17,157 nt of DNA, from positions 1 to 17,157 of the forward strand of contig DAHVAU010000008.1 in the NCBI GenBank assembly GCA_027314465.1. Reading direction: 5' to 3'. Positions within the stretch are counted from its first letter, which is position 1. The number at the start of each line of letters is the position of its first letter. This stretch comes from Microcaldota archaeon (GTDB lineage Archaea > Micrarchaeota > Micrarchaeia > Micrarchaeales > CABMGC01). Below are positions 7,475 through 13,673 of the stretch, in pieces. Under the pieces are notes generated by a model. It searched no databases and was not told the DNA's origin. It saw nothing but the letters and a program-made list of their open reading frames with translations. Position numbers and translations under genes: made by a program.

Positions 7475-7687
7475 TTGATGTTTCGCTTTTGTTTCGCTTT
7501 TGCTTATTCATGCAGAGACAGTGATCGGAGTGCTGGCGCATCGCCATCAAAGCCTCAAACACAGCAGAGGAATGTTATAAAGAGCGCCATGGTGGGGCTT
7601 CCTGTCCATCCCACAGTAATAAACGAAGGAAGCTTTGTGCTGTTCACGCACACAGAAAAGGCACGCATGCCTTCGGACTTGGCGTAA
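7475..7687 (+). CDS. doubtful 70-residue reading frame
   Basis: An open frame of 70 residues (TTG start, or ATG one codon later) fills the gap between the divergent membrane regulator and the convergent MFS gene. Its first 15 residues are encoded by the tandem GTTTCGCTTTT repeats, so the N-terminus is an artefact of that repeat. It has no Shine-Dalgarno, no recognisable motif and no clear promoter. I include it because the 258-bp gap holds nothing else; it is probably not a gene. Confidence 0.12.
   Translation: MMFRFCFAFAYSCRDSDRSAGASPSKPQTQQRNVIKSAMVGLPVHPTVINEGSFVLFTHTEKARMPSDLA
7480..7501. repeat. tandem 11-bp repeat (GTTTCGCTTTT x2)
   Basis: Two exact head-to-tail copies occupy 7480-7490 and 7491-7501, directly upstream of the TATA box of the membrane-tethered regulator (read on its strand: AAAAGCGAAAC twice, then ATCAACGAAC). 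The 11-bp period is one helical turn, which would place two protein copies on the same DNA face. The position suits an activator or autoregulatory site; binding is inferred. Confidence 0.55.
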
Positions 7688-7689
7688 TG

Positions 7690-9165
7690 CTAAGGTTTGT
7701 CTGATCTGCCTGCATCCGTAGGCTGAGATCTGTCCTCCTTGCCCCTGGTTATGGAGATTATGCCTGCTATTACCAGAAGCACCACCATTGCTATGAATGA
7801 ATAGCGCATGCCAGTCATGAAGCTTGACGCAAGGCCGCTCGATATCGACGACGTGCCAACGAATATCTGGAACGCCTGGGAGCGCGGTATGGACAGCGCG
7901 GCTACAACGAAGACTATTATGAAGCTTCCCATCATCCCCATTGTAGCAAAGAGCCTCATGAGGCCTGATGCAACCCCGAACTTCTGCGGATCAGCATGCG
8001 CCATGACTGCGCTGCTGTTTGCAGGCCAGAACATTGCGCCTCCGATGCCGGTTATTATGGAGCCAAGCACCACCATATACACCGAAGATGTTGCGTTTAG
8101 GAAAATGTAGACAACTATACCAACTATCTGCAGTATTATGCCGGCAGTGGCTATAATGCCCGCTCCTCGCTTATCCGATACCTTGCCCATGTAAGGGGCA
8201 AGTATTCCGCTGATTATGTAGCCAGGCACAAGAAGCAGGGATGCTGCAAGAGGGCTCAGGCCGCGTACTCCTTGCAGATACATTATCAGCATGAATACCG
8301 CTCCAAGAAAACCCATGCCCTGAAGAAGCGATGCCAGTATCGAGTTCCTGAACACCACATTTGAGAACATGTCGAAATGTATCGTGGGGCTCTTTGACCT
8401 CTTCTCTGCCAGGTAGAACACCACGCAAAGTATGGCCCCTATTATGACAAAACTCACATTTAGCACTGTTGCCCCTACAGAGGCGAACTCTATGCCGCCG
8501 TAGAGCAATGCCGACAGGGCGATTGCCAGAAGGGCCATCCCGCGTATGTCAAGCTTTGCACTAAAGGTCTGCTTGTCGTGTATGTATCTCATTGCCAAAA
8601 AGAACGCCACAGCACCTATAGGCACATTTATGAAGAAGATGTACTGCCAGCCTATGAAAGTGGTTATGAAGCCCCCAAGGACTATTCCAAGTATTGCCCC
8701 CACATTGAAGGCCATGGCAGTGAACCCGAATGCCCTGCCTATCCTGTGCCTCTCGAATGTGTCTGCTATTATGGCACCGCTTGTTGCAGACACCATTGCA
8801 CTGCCGATGCCTTGTATCGCCCTGAAGAATATCAGGAACAGGTCAGTAGGGGCTATGCCGCATAGGAACGAAGCGATGGTAAATACCCCAAGCCCGGCTA
8901 TGAATATCCTGCTCCTGCCGTATATGTCGCCAACTTTGCCGAACTGCGTTGTAGCCACAGCACTGACGAGCATGTATACCAGTATTACCCAGATTATGGT
9001 CGCCAGGTTGGAATGCAGTGACGTGACTATTGCAGGGAATGCGAGAAGTACTATTGTAGAGTCTATGGATGCCATCAGCACTGCAACAAGCAGCACCGCC
9101 AGGATTATGTTCTCGTGCACAGGCTTGTTTTCAAGCATATTTATCAGCGTAGCTGGGTTGTTCAA
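7690..9165 (-). CDS. MFS drug-type exporter, DHA2 (14-helix) family
   Basis: A membrane exporter of the major facilitator superfamily, expected to expel small lipophilic or cationic compounds by proton exchange. The 491-residue, highly hydrophobic chain fits the 14-helix DHA2 (EmrB/QacA) layout. It has the helix-1 motif ASIDSTIVLLAFPAI, loop 2-3 motif A (GKVGDIYGRSR), and the motif C region ILGIVLGGFITTFIGWQYIFFINVPIG. The tail is short and charged. The start could be TTG 9165 or ATG 9138 (MLENKPVHENII); neither has a Shine-Dalgarno, and the TATA-like ACTATATAG near 9217-9225 is compatible with both. It is divergent from a second DHA2 gene, and the shared 137-bp gap has two inverted repeats. 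The substrate cannot be told from sequence. Confidence 0.88.
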   Translation of the reverse strand: MNNPATLINMLENKPVHENIILAVLLVAVLMASIDSTIVLLAFPAIVTSLHSNLATIIWVILVYMLVSAVATTQFGKVGDIYGRSRIFIAGLGVFTIASFLCGIAPTDLFLIFFRAIQGIGSAMVSATSGAIIADTFERHRIGRAFGFTAMAFNVGAILGIVLGGFITTFIGWQYIFFINVPIGAVAFFLAMRYIHDKQTFSAKLDIRGMALLAIALSALLYGGIEFASVGATVLNVSFVIIGAILCVVFYLAEKRSKSPTIHFDMFSNVVFRNSILASLLQGMGFLGAVFMLIMYLQGVRGLSPLAASLLLVPGYIISGILAPYMGKVSDKRGAGIIATAGIILQIVGIVVYIFLNATSSVYMVVLGSIITGIGGAMFWPANSSAVMAHADPQKFGVASGLMRLFATMGMMGSFIIVFVVAALSIPRSQAFQIFVGTSSISSGLASSFMTGMRYSFIAMVVLLVIAGIISITRGKEDRSQPTDAGRSDKP

Positions 9166-9202
9166 TATGAGGAAGTGTGTGCGCCCGGACCGAGCGTAGA
9201 CT

Positions 9203-9216
9203 ATAGGATATCCTAT
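9203..9216. promoter_or_regulatory. 14-bp perfect palindrome in the divergent MFS promoter (operator candidate)
   Basis: ATAGGATATCCTAT is fully self-complementary and lies 38-51 bp upstream of the TTG start of the minus-strand exporter, immediately downstream of its TATA-like ACTATATAG. A repressor bound here would block transcription start. Binding is inferred from symmetry and position. Confidence 0.4.
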
Positions 9217-9225
9217 CTATATAGT
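9217..9225 (-). promoter_or_regulatory. candidate TATA box for minus-strand MFS gene
   Basis: On the minus strand the element reads ACTATATAG. Transcription would begin around 9195, giving a leader of roughly 30 nt to TTG 9165. The palindrome 9203-9216 lies between box and start point. Confidence 0.4.
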
Positions 9226-9236
9226 AAACAGTTGCA

Positions 9237-9245
9237 TATTTAAAT
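9237..9245 (+). promoter_or_regulatory. candidate TATA box for plus-strand MFS gene
   Basis: TATTTAAAT lies about 60 nt upstream of GTG 9303. A start point around 9270 would leave a leader of about 33 nt containing the CCCTATT/AATAGGG hairpin. Confidence 0.4.
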
Positions 9246-9283
9246 CCCAGTTGTTGCCTCGGAATGGCTGCAAAGGATACCGG

Positions 9284-9298
9284 CCCTATTTAATAGGG
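9284..9298. promoter_or_regulatory. inverted repeat overlapping the purine-rich start region of the plus-strand MFS gene
   Basis: CCCTATT and AATAGGG (7-bp arms, 1-nt centre) lie just before GTG 9303, and the GGGAG stretch at 9296-9300 is part of the right arm. It contains the same CCTAT and ATAGG half-sites as the 9203-9216 palindrome, but in the opposite order. It might be a second operator or an RNA fold that hides the ribosome-binding region. Confidence 0.35.
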
Positions 9299-9302
9299 AG
9301 CT

Positions 9303-10811
9303 GTGGCAATTATTGGAGTTGAGCAGGTTGATGTTATAGAGGGGCCTAGGCACAGCGCTGAGACTCAGGGCAAAGGGCATGCATCGCATACGAGCCTGAT
9401 ATTCGCGCTGGTGATAATCGCAGTATTTCTGGATGTGATGGACTTCTCAGTAGTGAACGTAGCTCTGCCTGTAATTGAGACTGCGTTCAGCACATCGCTT
9501 GCGCAAGTGCAGTGGATCATAGGCGCCTATGGCCTTACCATGGCTGGCTTTCTCATGCTGAGCGGTAGGGCAGGTGACATATACGGGCAGAAAAAGCTCT
9601 TCATGTTAGGCATAGTGATATTCACCTTGTCATCGTTCTTCGCAGGCGCGGCGCCGTCGCTGACGCTTATTATTGCGCTTCGCGCAGTCCAAGGCATTGG
9701 CGCAGCCATATCATCAGTGACTGCTTTTTCCATATTCATCATACTATTCCCTGAGGGCAAGAGCAGGAACAGGGCGATGGGCATATTCATGGCAGTGCTG
9801 TCTGCAGGATTCGCCGCAGGGGCACTTGCAGGAGGTTTCCTCACAGCGTTCCTTGGCTGGAGATCTGTATTCTACATAAACGTGCCCATAGGCATAGTTG
9901 CGGCGCTGCTCATAAACAAGTACCTGCCTGAGGCTCCAGGTAGATCTGAGAATAGGCACCTGGATCTTCCTGGAGCAGTGACACTGACTGCAGGCCTGAT
10001 GCTTCTAGTATATGCATTCACTGTGGCCTCAGCAGGCAGTCTGTATTCATTGCAGACGATCATACCGCTGATCCTTGCAGTGGCTGCGCTTGCAGTTTTC
10101 GTGTACATAGAATCTCGCTCCAGGGCACCCCTGATGCCGCTTGGCTTCGCAAGGCAGGGAATGGTGCTCAATTCCAATGCTGCAGTGCTGGTCATGGCCG
10201 TTGCTTCTGGAGGGCTTGGTGTGCTGGTGACTGTATTCATGCAGCAGGTCCTTGATTTCAGCCCTCTTTACGCGGGCCTTGGATTCCTTCCTCCTGCGCT
10301 GATATTCTTCGTGATAGGGGGATGGGGCTTGAATCCGATAATAGAGCGCATAGGGCCCAAGAAAGCCATGGTAGGATCTGCGATCCTAATAGCCATAGGC
10401 ATTGCACTGCTAATACCTATATCCGTGCAGGGAGGGTATCTCAGCATCCTGCCCGGCACGGTGCTCTGGGCACTTGGTGCGAGCATAGCTTTCCCGGTTC
10501 TGAGCCTTGCCGCAGTATCAGGCATCAAACAAGGCGAGGAAGGGCTCGCCACTGGACTAGTCACAACATCTCAGCGAATAGGATTCCCTATCGGACTGGC
10601 AGTACTAGTCGCAATAGCCGCTGCAACCACCCCTGCAGGCATGCCGGCGAAGGCTGCTACAGTAATTGGATACCGCAATGCATTCATAGTAGCTGAACTG
10701 CTTAGCATACTAACAATATTCATAGTGCTCAGGCTGAAGGTTAATCCGAACGCCAAGCCAGTAATTGCAGAGGGATTTGGCATGGAGTTCGCAGAGGCCG
10801 ACCTTCCCTAG
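9303..10811 (+). CDS. MFS drug-type exporter, DHA2 (14-helix) family
   Basis: A second major facilitator exporter (502 residues), related to its divergent neighbour but clearly not a recent copy. Features: helix-1 motif LDVMDFSVVNVALPVIETAF (about 42-61), motif A GRAGDIYGQKKLF (about 88-100), and the motif C region AGALAGGFLTAFLGWRSVFYINVPIG. The hydrophobic core spans about residues 30-485, followed by a short acidic tail. The first 30 residues are soluble with several His residues (RHSAETQGKGHASHTS) and should lie in the cytoplasm. The start GTG 9303 is chosen because no in-frame ATG precedes the first helix; the purine run GGGAG ends only 2 nt before it, too close for a normal Shine-Dalgarno. 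Its stop lies 11 nt from the stop of the convergent thymidylate synthase fusion. The substrate is unknown. Confidence 0.87.
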   Translation: MAIIGVEQVDVIEGPRHSAETQGKGHASHTSLIFALVIIAVFLDVMDFSVVNVALPVIETAFSTSLAQVQWIIGAYGLTMAGFLMLSGRAGDIYGQKKLFMLGIVIFTLSSFFAGAAPSLTLIIALRAVQGIGAAISSVTAFSIFIILFPEGKSRNRAMGIFMAVLSAGFAAGALAGGFLTAFLGWRSVFYINVPIGIVAALLINKYLPEAPGRSENRHLDLPGAVTLTAGLMLLVYAFTVASAGSLYSLQTIIPLILAVAALAVFVYIESRSRAPLMPLGFARQGMVLNSNAAVLVMAVASGGLGVLVTVFMQQVLDFSPLYAGLGFLPPALIFFVIGGWGLNPIIERIGPKKAMVGSAILIAIGIALLIPISVQGGYLSILPGTVLWALGASIAFPVLSLAAVSGIKQGEEGLATGLVTTSQRIGFPIGLAVLVAIAAATTPAGMPAKAATVIGYRNAFIVAELLSILTIFIVLRLKVNPNAKPVIAEGFGMEFAEADLP

Positions 10812-10822
10812 CTGCAGCTGTC

Positions 10823-12583
10823 TTAGCTTACCAGCCTCTCTCCGTTCTTAAGCTCTATAGCAGTATCGTACTTGTAATCCACTCCGAGCTTTATGCACAT
10901 CTCTGCTTTTGCCAGCTCCGAGCCCACAAAGGCAGCATGGTCAACTCTTGAGATTATGCCGAAGTGCTTTATCTTGTATATCAGCTGCCTGGCAGTATTC
11001 CCTTCCATCTCAAGTATGGTCTCTCCGGTCTTTGGATTGAGCAGCTTCAGCCTTATCATGTTGCCGGCGACGTTTATGCTCACAAGCCCACGGGGATCGG
11101 TATCCCTCTCCGGGTCAAAGTACATCTTTATCGGGGCTTCATCGATCCTTGCCTTGATCAGCTGTCCAATGCTCTCCCAGTCCCTCTGGTAGATGTGGGC
11201 CGACTGCGATTCTATTATTATGTAGCCTGGCTTTTTGCCGGTCTGCTTCGTGACCCTGTCCAGCAGCTTCGTTATCCCATAGAAATTATGGAACCATGCC
11301 ATGCCTATGTCGTGTGTCCTGACAAAGGCATGCACATCTACGGTCCCGTCACGTACCGAGAACGAGAGCTTCTCAAGGCACGGCCTTCCACCCTTAAGCT
11401 TTGAGTGGTATCTTACATCCCACAGTATTATCTCCTTGTCAAGATCCGGTTCGGTCTGCTTTATCCGCTCTATTGCATTTGAGAGTTGGTCAGTGACTGG
11501 CATCAGCCCTTCAAGAAGAATTGATATCCTCTCAGTGTCTCCGGAGATCTTCTGCTCTACATCCCTTACCATAGAGTCCGTGTCTTGCTTGCCGAGGTAT
11601 GAATTAAAGACAAGGAAGTCCTTTGCCCTCTCGTATCCTGCGCTCTCAAGAAGACGGAATACCTTTTCATCAGTGCCCTGCGGCCTTGGGAACGCATTTA
11701 TCAGCTCAGTGTACATGTACGGGTAGTCTTTTGGCCTCTCAAACTTGTAGATTCCTTCGAATACCTCTTTCCTGTAAAAGTCAGGGGCGAACTGCGTCTT
11801 ATAGTAGTTGTCAAGATTCTCCTTTGACACTGCCAGAGGTTTGTATGAGACAAGCCAGTCAGGCAGGTACACCTCAGAAGGATCCTCGCTTTCCACTACA
11901 ACAACAGTACCGCGCAATTCCTTGACATCCTCGCCGTCCTTGTTTATCGGCGTCTTCCTCCCGTATCTCCATATGTGGTAGAGCAGCTGCAGGTATGCAT
12001 CTGCGCCCTTCTTATCCCTGATAAGGTACGTGAAGCCTTCTGAAGGCAGCAGGTCCGGAGCCCTTGGGATGAACTCTTTGAACCTCACCGGCTCCATGTA
12101 CTTCCCGTTATTGCGAGCATCTATGTCAGACAGATCCAGTGCCTGGCTTGTGCTTCTCTCATAGATCCTTACATTATCCAGCATCTTTGTAAGCACTATC
12201 CCATCAATCTCCTTGACCAGTCTAAAATTAGTGCCTTTTATCCCCCTCTCCTCGTTGAAGCCATTATTCCACAGTCCAAGAAGCGCAGACTTGCCGATCA
12301 GACCTATGTTGGTATTGCTCAGCTTGTCAGGACCCCACACCACAAGGTGCTTTATGGTAGGATTGAGTGCAAGATTGTACAGAATAATGTTGACCCCGAA
12401 AGGCGACCTGAGGTTGCCTATGAGCGCAAACTTCTCCTTTAGGTCAGGGTTGTTGGCCATAACTCTGTCAAGGCTCTGCCATACCACGCATAGTGCCATG
12501 CTGCTCTCCCTGTTCCCTACAACTACAGGGAACTCGGAGAACTTGTACAGCTCAAGGCCATCAACATTTGAAACAAAGGACAT
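10823..12583 (-). CDS. thyA: MtrA-like / thymidylate synthase / DUF4346-like fusion protein
   Basis: A 586-residue, three-part protein. Residues about 18-140 resemble the soluble part of MtrA, the corrinoid subunit of methyl-tetrahydromethanopterin:CoM methyltransferase (FPVVVGN, FALIGNLRSPFGVNIILYN, LNPTIKHLVVWG, LWNNG). Residues about 185-490 are an archaeal (methanogen-type) thymidylate synthase: LLYHIWRYGRKTP (200-212), WDVRYHSKLKGGRPCLEKLSF with the likely nucleophile Cys402, the nucleotide-binding RTHDIGMAWFHN (422-433), and SAHIYQRDW (461-469). Residues about 505-575 match DUF4346 as I remember it (GNTARQL, then VDHAAFVGSELAKAE). The synthase should make dTMP from dUMP using a methylene-pterin donor. 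No His corresponding to the cobalt ligand of MtrA is seen, so the first domain may bind a pterin or only the partner domain. TATA at 12606-12614 puts transcription start at or near ATG 12583 (leaderless). The synthase part is sure; the roles of both flanking domains are inference. Confidence 0.82.
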   Translation of the reverse strand: MSFVSNVDGLELYKFSEFPVVVGNRESSMALCVVWQSLDRVMANNPDLKEKFALIGNLRSPFGVNIILYNLALNPTIKHLVVWGPDKLSNTNIGLIGKSALLGLWNNGFNEERGIKGTNFRLVKEIDGIVLTKMLDNVRIYERSTSQALDLSDIDARNNGKYMEPVRFKEFIPRAPDLLPSEGFTYLIRDKKGADAYLQLLYHIWRYGRKTPINKDGEDVKELRGTVVVVESEDPSEVYLPDWLVSYKPLAVSKENLDNYYKTQFAPDFYRKEVFEGIYKFERPKDYPYMYTELINAFPRPQGTDEKVFRLLESAGYERAKDFLVFNSYLGKQDTDSMVRDVEQKISGDTERISILLEGLMPVTDQLSNAIERIKQTEPDLDKEIILWDVRYHSKLKGGRPCLEKLSFSVRDGTVDVHAFVRTHDIGMAWFHNFYGITKLLDRVTKQTGKKPGYIIIESQSAHIYQRDWESIGQLIKARIDEAPIKMYFDPERDTDPRGLVSINVAGNMIRLKLLNPKTGETILEMEGNTARQLIYKIKHFGIISRVDHAAFVGSELAKAEMCIKLGVDYKYDTAIELKNGERLVS

Positions 12584-12605
12584 CAGTATGCATTCGCATT
12601 GAGCT

Positions 12606-12614
12606 ATTTTAATC
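12606..12614 (-). promoter_or_regulatory. TATA box of the thymidylate synthase fusion gene
   Basis: On the minus strand it reads GATTAAAAT, centred about 27 nt from ATG 12583, so the transcript is probably leaderless. It overlaps the left arm of the inverted repeat at 12608-12639. Confidence 0.5.
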
Positions 12615-12639
12615 TTTTACAGAGTAGCGAAAGATTAAA
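12608..12639. promoter_or_regulatory. 10-bp inverted repeat over the thymidylate synthase TATA box
   Basis: TTTAATCTTT (12608-12617) and AAAGATTAAA (12630-12639) are exact reverse complements, separated by 12 nt. The left arm overlaps the TATA box of the thymidylate synthase fusion and the right arm covers the region upstream of it, as expected for a repressor site. The sequence is A/T-rich, which weakens the case. Confidence 0.4.
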
Positions 12640-12710
12640 GAATGGGTTTATTTGCCTCCGACGTCAAGTAACAATAAAAGCACAGCTAGGCCACTTTCCA
12701 GTCAGATGTA

Positions 12711-12724
12711 AAGCCAAGTGGCTT
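12711..12724 (-). terminator. hairpin after the cold-shock gene, possible terminator
   Basis: AAGCC/GGCTT arms around a 4-nt loop lie 13 nt after the cold-shock stop codon. A longer pairing, GCCACTT (12690-12696) with AAGTGGC (12716-12722), overlaps it. On the gene's strand a T-rich CTTTTATTG follows further down (near 12673-12681). Archaeal terminators are mainly T-runs, so this is a weak call. Confidence 0.25.
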
Positions 12725-12737
12725 CTATGCAGCGCGA

Positions 12738-12929
12738 TTATATCTTTTTGACGTTCTTTGCGCGCGTGCCCCTGTCTCCTTGCTCAACCTCGTATTCCAC
12801 CGAGTCGCCTACTGTAAGCGTTGCTCCGCCTTCTACCGATGTCTTGTGGAAATAGGTATCCTTTCCATCCTCTCCCGTTATGAATCCAAATCCTCTCTCG
12901 GAATTGAACATTTTTACTTTTCCTTTCAT
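12738..12929 (-). CDS. cold-shock-domain (CspA-type) nucleic-acid-binding protein
   Basis: A 63-residue single OB-fold protein that binds single-stranded RNA/DNA and is expected to act as an RNA chaperone. The chain is a full-length cold-shock domain: KGKVKMFNSERGFGFI includes RNP1 (GFGFI, 14-18), DTYFHKTSV occupies the RNP2 position (24-32; Tyr-Phe-His in place of the common Val-Phe-Val-His), and a basic C-terminus (RAKNVKKI) follows. Its length matches the family. ATG 12929 has no good Shine-Dalgarno, and the TATA box at 12950-12957 lies about 24 nt away, so the message is probably leaderless. It is followed by the thymidylate synthase fusion on the same strand after 154 bp, which has its own promoter. 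CspA-type proteins are patchy in archaea, so bacterial acquisition somewhere in the lineage is plausible but not shown here. Confidence 0.9.
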   Translation of the reverse strand: MKGKVKMFNSERGFGFITGEDGKDTYFHKTSVEGGATLTVGDSVEYEVEQGDRGTRAKNVKKI

Positions 12930-12949
12930 GTTATTACACTCTCTGAGAA

Positions 12950-12957
12950 TTATTTAA
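12950..12957 (-). promoter_or_regulatory. TATA box of the cold-shock gene
   Basis: On the minus strand it reads TTTAAATA, close to the archaeal consensus. It is centred about 24 nt upstream of ATG 12929, implying a leaderless message. Confidence 0.6.
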
Positions 12958-12979
12958 ACAATCGCCTTTATTAAGTAAT

Positions 12980-12998
12980 CCTTTTGCAGCGCAAAAGG
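12980..12998. other. perfect 8-bp stem hairpin
   Basis: CCTTTTGC and GCAAAAGG surround a 3-nt loop (AGC). It lies about 25 bp upstream of the cold-shock TATA box, so it could be an operator for that gene, or the start of a structured transcript. No T-run follows on either strand to make it a terminator. Confidence 0.35.
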
Positions 12999-13212
12999 CA
13001 GTTGAAAGCCCAGGGACCGCCCAAGTAGGTCCAGATCCCCTTTGTATAGCTACATCTGCACTAATGAAGATAATTTATAGTCGTCATTTACTACATCTAG
13101 CGTGGTAGAGTCTGCAGTCTCAGGTTCGCTGCCTGCATCTAGCGCAGCATTAGGCGATTGGCTTGTTGCGGGGAAGGTTTTATTGCATCTTTAATTAATG
13201 CATCACATTTTT

Positions 13213-13240
13213 CACGTTTTATATAGTATTTGGTTGCTCA
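13213..13240 (+). repeat. 28-bp repeat A, copy 1, containing consensus TATA box
   Basis: It matches 16255-16282 in the same orientation at 26 of 28 positions. It contains TTTATATA (13218-13225), the archaeal TATA consensus reading rightwards, followed by TGGTTGCTCA. Transcription would start near 13245-13250 and enter the gene-poor region, which hints at a non-coding RNA or a former transposase gene. The downstream sequences of the two copies are not alike. Confidence 0.6.
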
Positions 13241-13480
13241 GAGGTAATTTGCATACTGATCTGCTTCATTTCTTCTGCAATTTCCGGGGTTTGCAGTGCA
13301 TCGTGCCTGCACTTCGGGCACCGTTTGGGGCGGGTTGGTTGAAGCCAACACTGTGGGTTATATTTATAGCCGTTTCACTACCATTGTTTCTGGTCTCTGG
13401 CAGCGTCTGGTAGCGTAAAAATCCTGGCGGTGTGCCATTGATACTTCTTCTGAAGAAAGAGGTTTACTTATTGCTGAATT

Positions 13481-13513
13481 GCGGAGACGATTCATCTCCG
13501 CCTTAAAAGGCGG
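13481..13513 (+). mobile_element. probable right-end hairpins of a degraded IS200/IS605-family element
   Basis: GCGGAGA (13481-13487), the loop CGATTCA and TCTCCGC (13495-13501) form a perfect stem, followed by the overlapping CCGCCTT-AA-AAGGCGG stem (13498-13513). The layout 'GATTCATC-CCGCC-TTAAAA-GGCGG-TTTC' is what I know from the tail of archaeal IS200/IS605 tnpB genes and their right ends, where it marks the end of the guide RNA region. No intact tnpA or tnpB is present, only possible scraps upstream (about 13260-13420). The call rests on recognition of the hairpin pattern and was not aligned. Confidence 0.42.
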
Positions 13514-13548
13514 TCAGATTTCTTGTCCCCACACCCTATTCGTTAAAT

Positions 13549-13566
13549 GGGATGGGTGGGACAGGG
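13549..13566 (+). other. canonical G-quadruplex motif
   Basis: GGGATGGGTGGGACAGGG has four GGG runs with loops of 2, 1 and 3 nt, which is the classic stable quadruplex pattern. GGGATGGGT occurs again at 13592-13600, and ATGCATTTG is repeated at 13571-13579 and 13584-13592. The upstream C-rich TGTCCCCACACCC (13524-13536) could instead pair with the G-rich strand as a hairpin. Confidence 0.6.
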
Positions 13567-13673
13567 ATAGATGCATTTGTGTAATGCATTTGGGATGGGT
13601 TGCACAAAAAGAGCAGTTAGTATCATTGCCTGCACCATACCCCTGACCCAGTTACCTATTATGGACTTTCTTA

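Noticed and set aside
8546..9199. Plus-strand open frame of 217 residues inside the minus-strand MFS gene
   Set aside because: It is antisense to a clear DHA2 exporter with motifs A and C; its composition is what the complement of a membrane protein gene produces.
13091..13145. tRNA-like stretch (GTGGTAGAG resembling a D-arm, CAGG-TTCGCTG-CCTG resembling a T-arm)
   Set aside because: The two arms are too close together, there is no anticodon arm between them and no acceptor stem can be formed.
13050..13240. CRISPR array
   Set aside because: The repeats are only 8-12 bp, imperfect, and the spacing does not continue; there are no cas genes.
13198..13413. 71-residue plus-strand frame in the gene-poor region as a real gene
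   Set aside because: It starts before the TATA box at 13218 that would drive it and has no domain; at best it covers scraps of a TnpB C-terminus.
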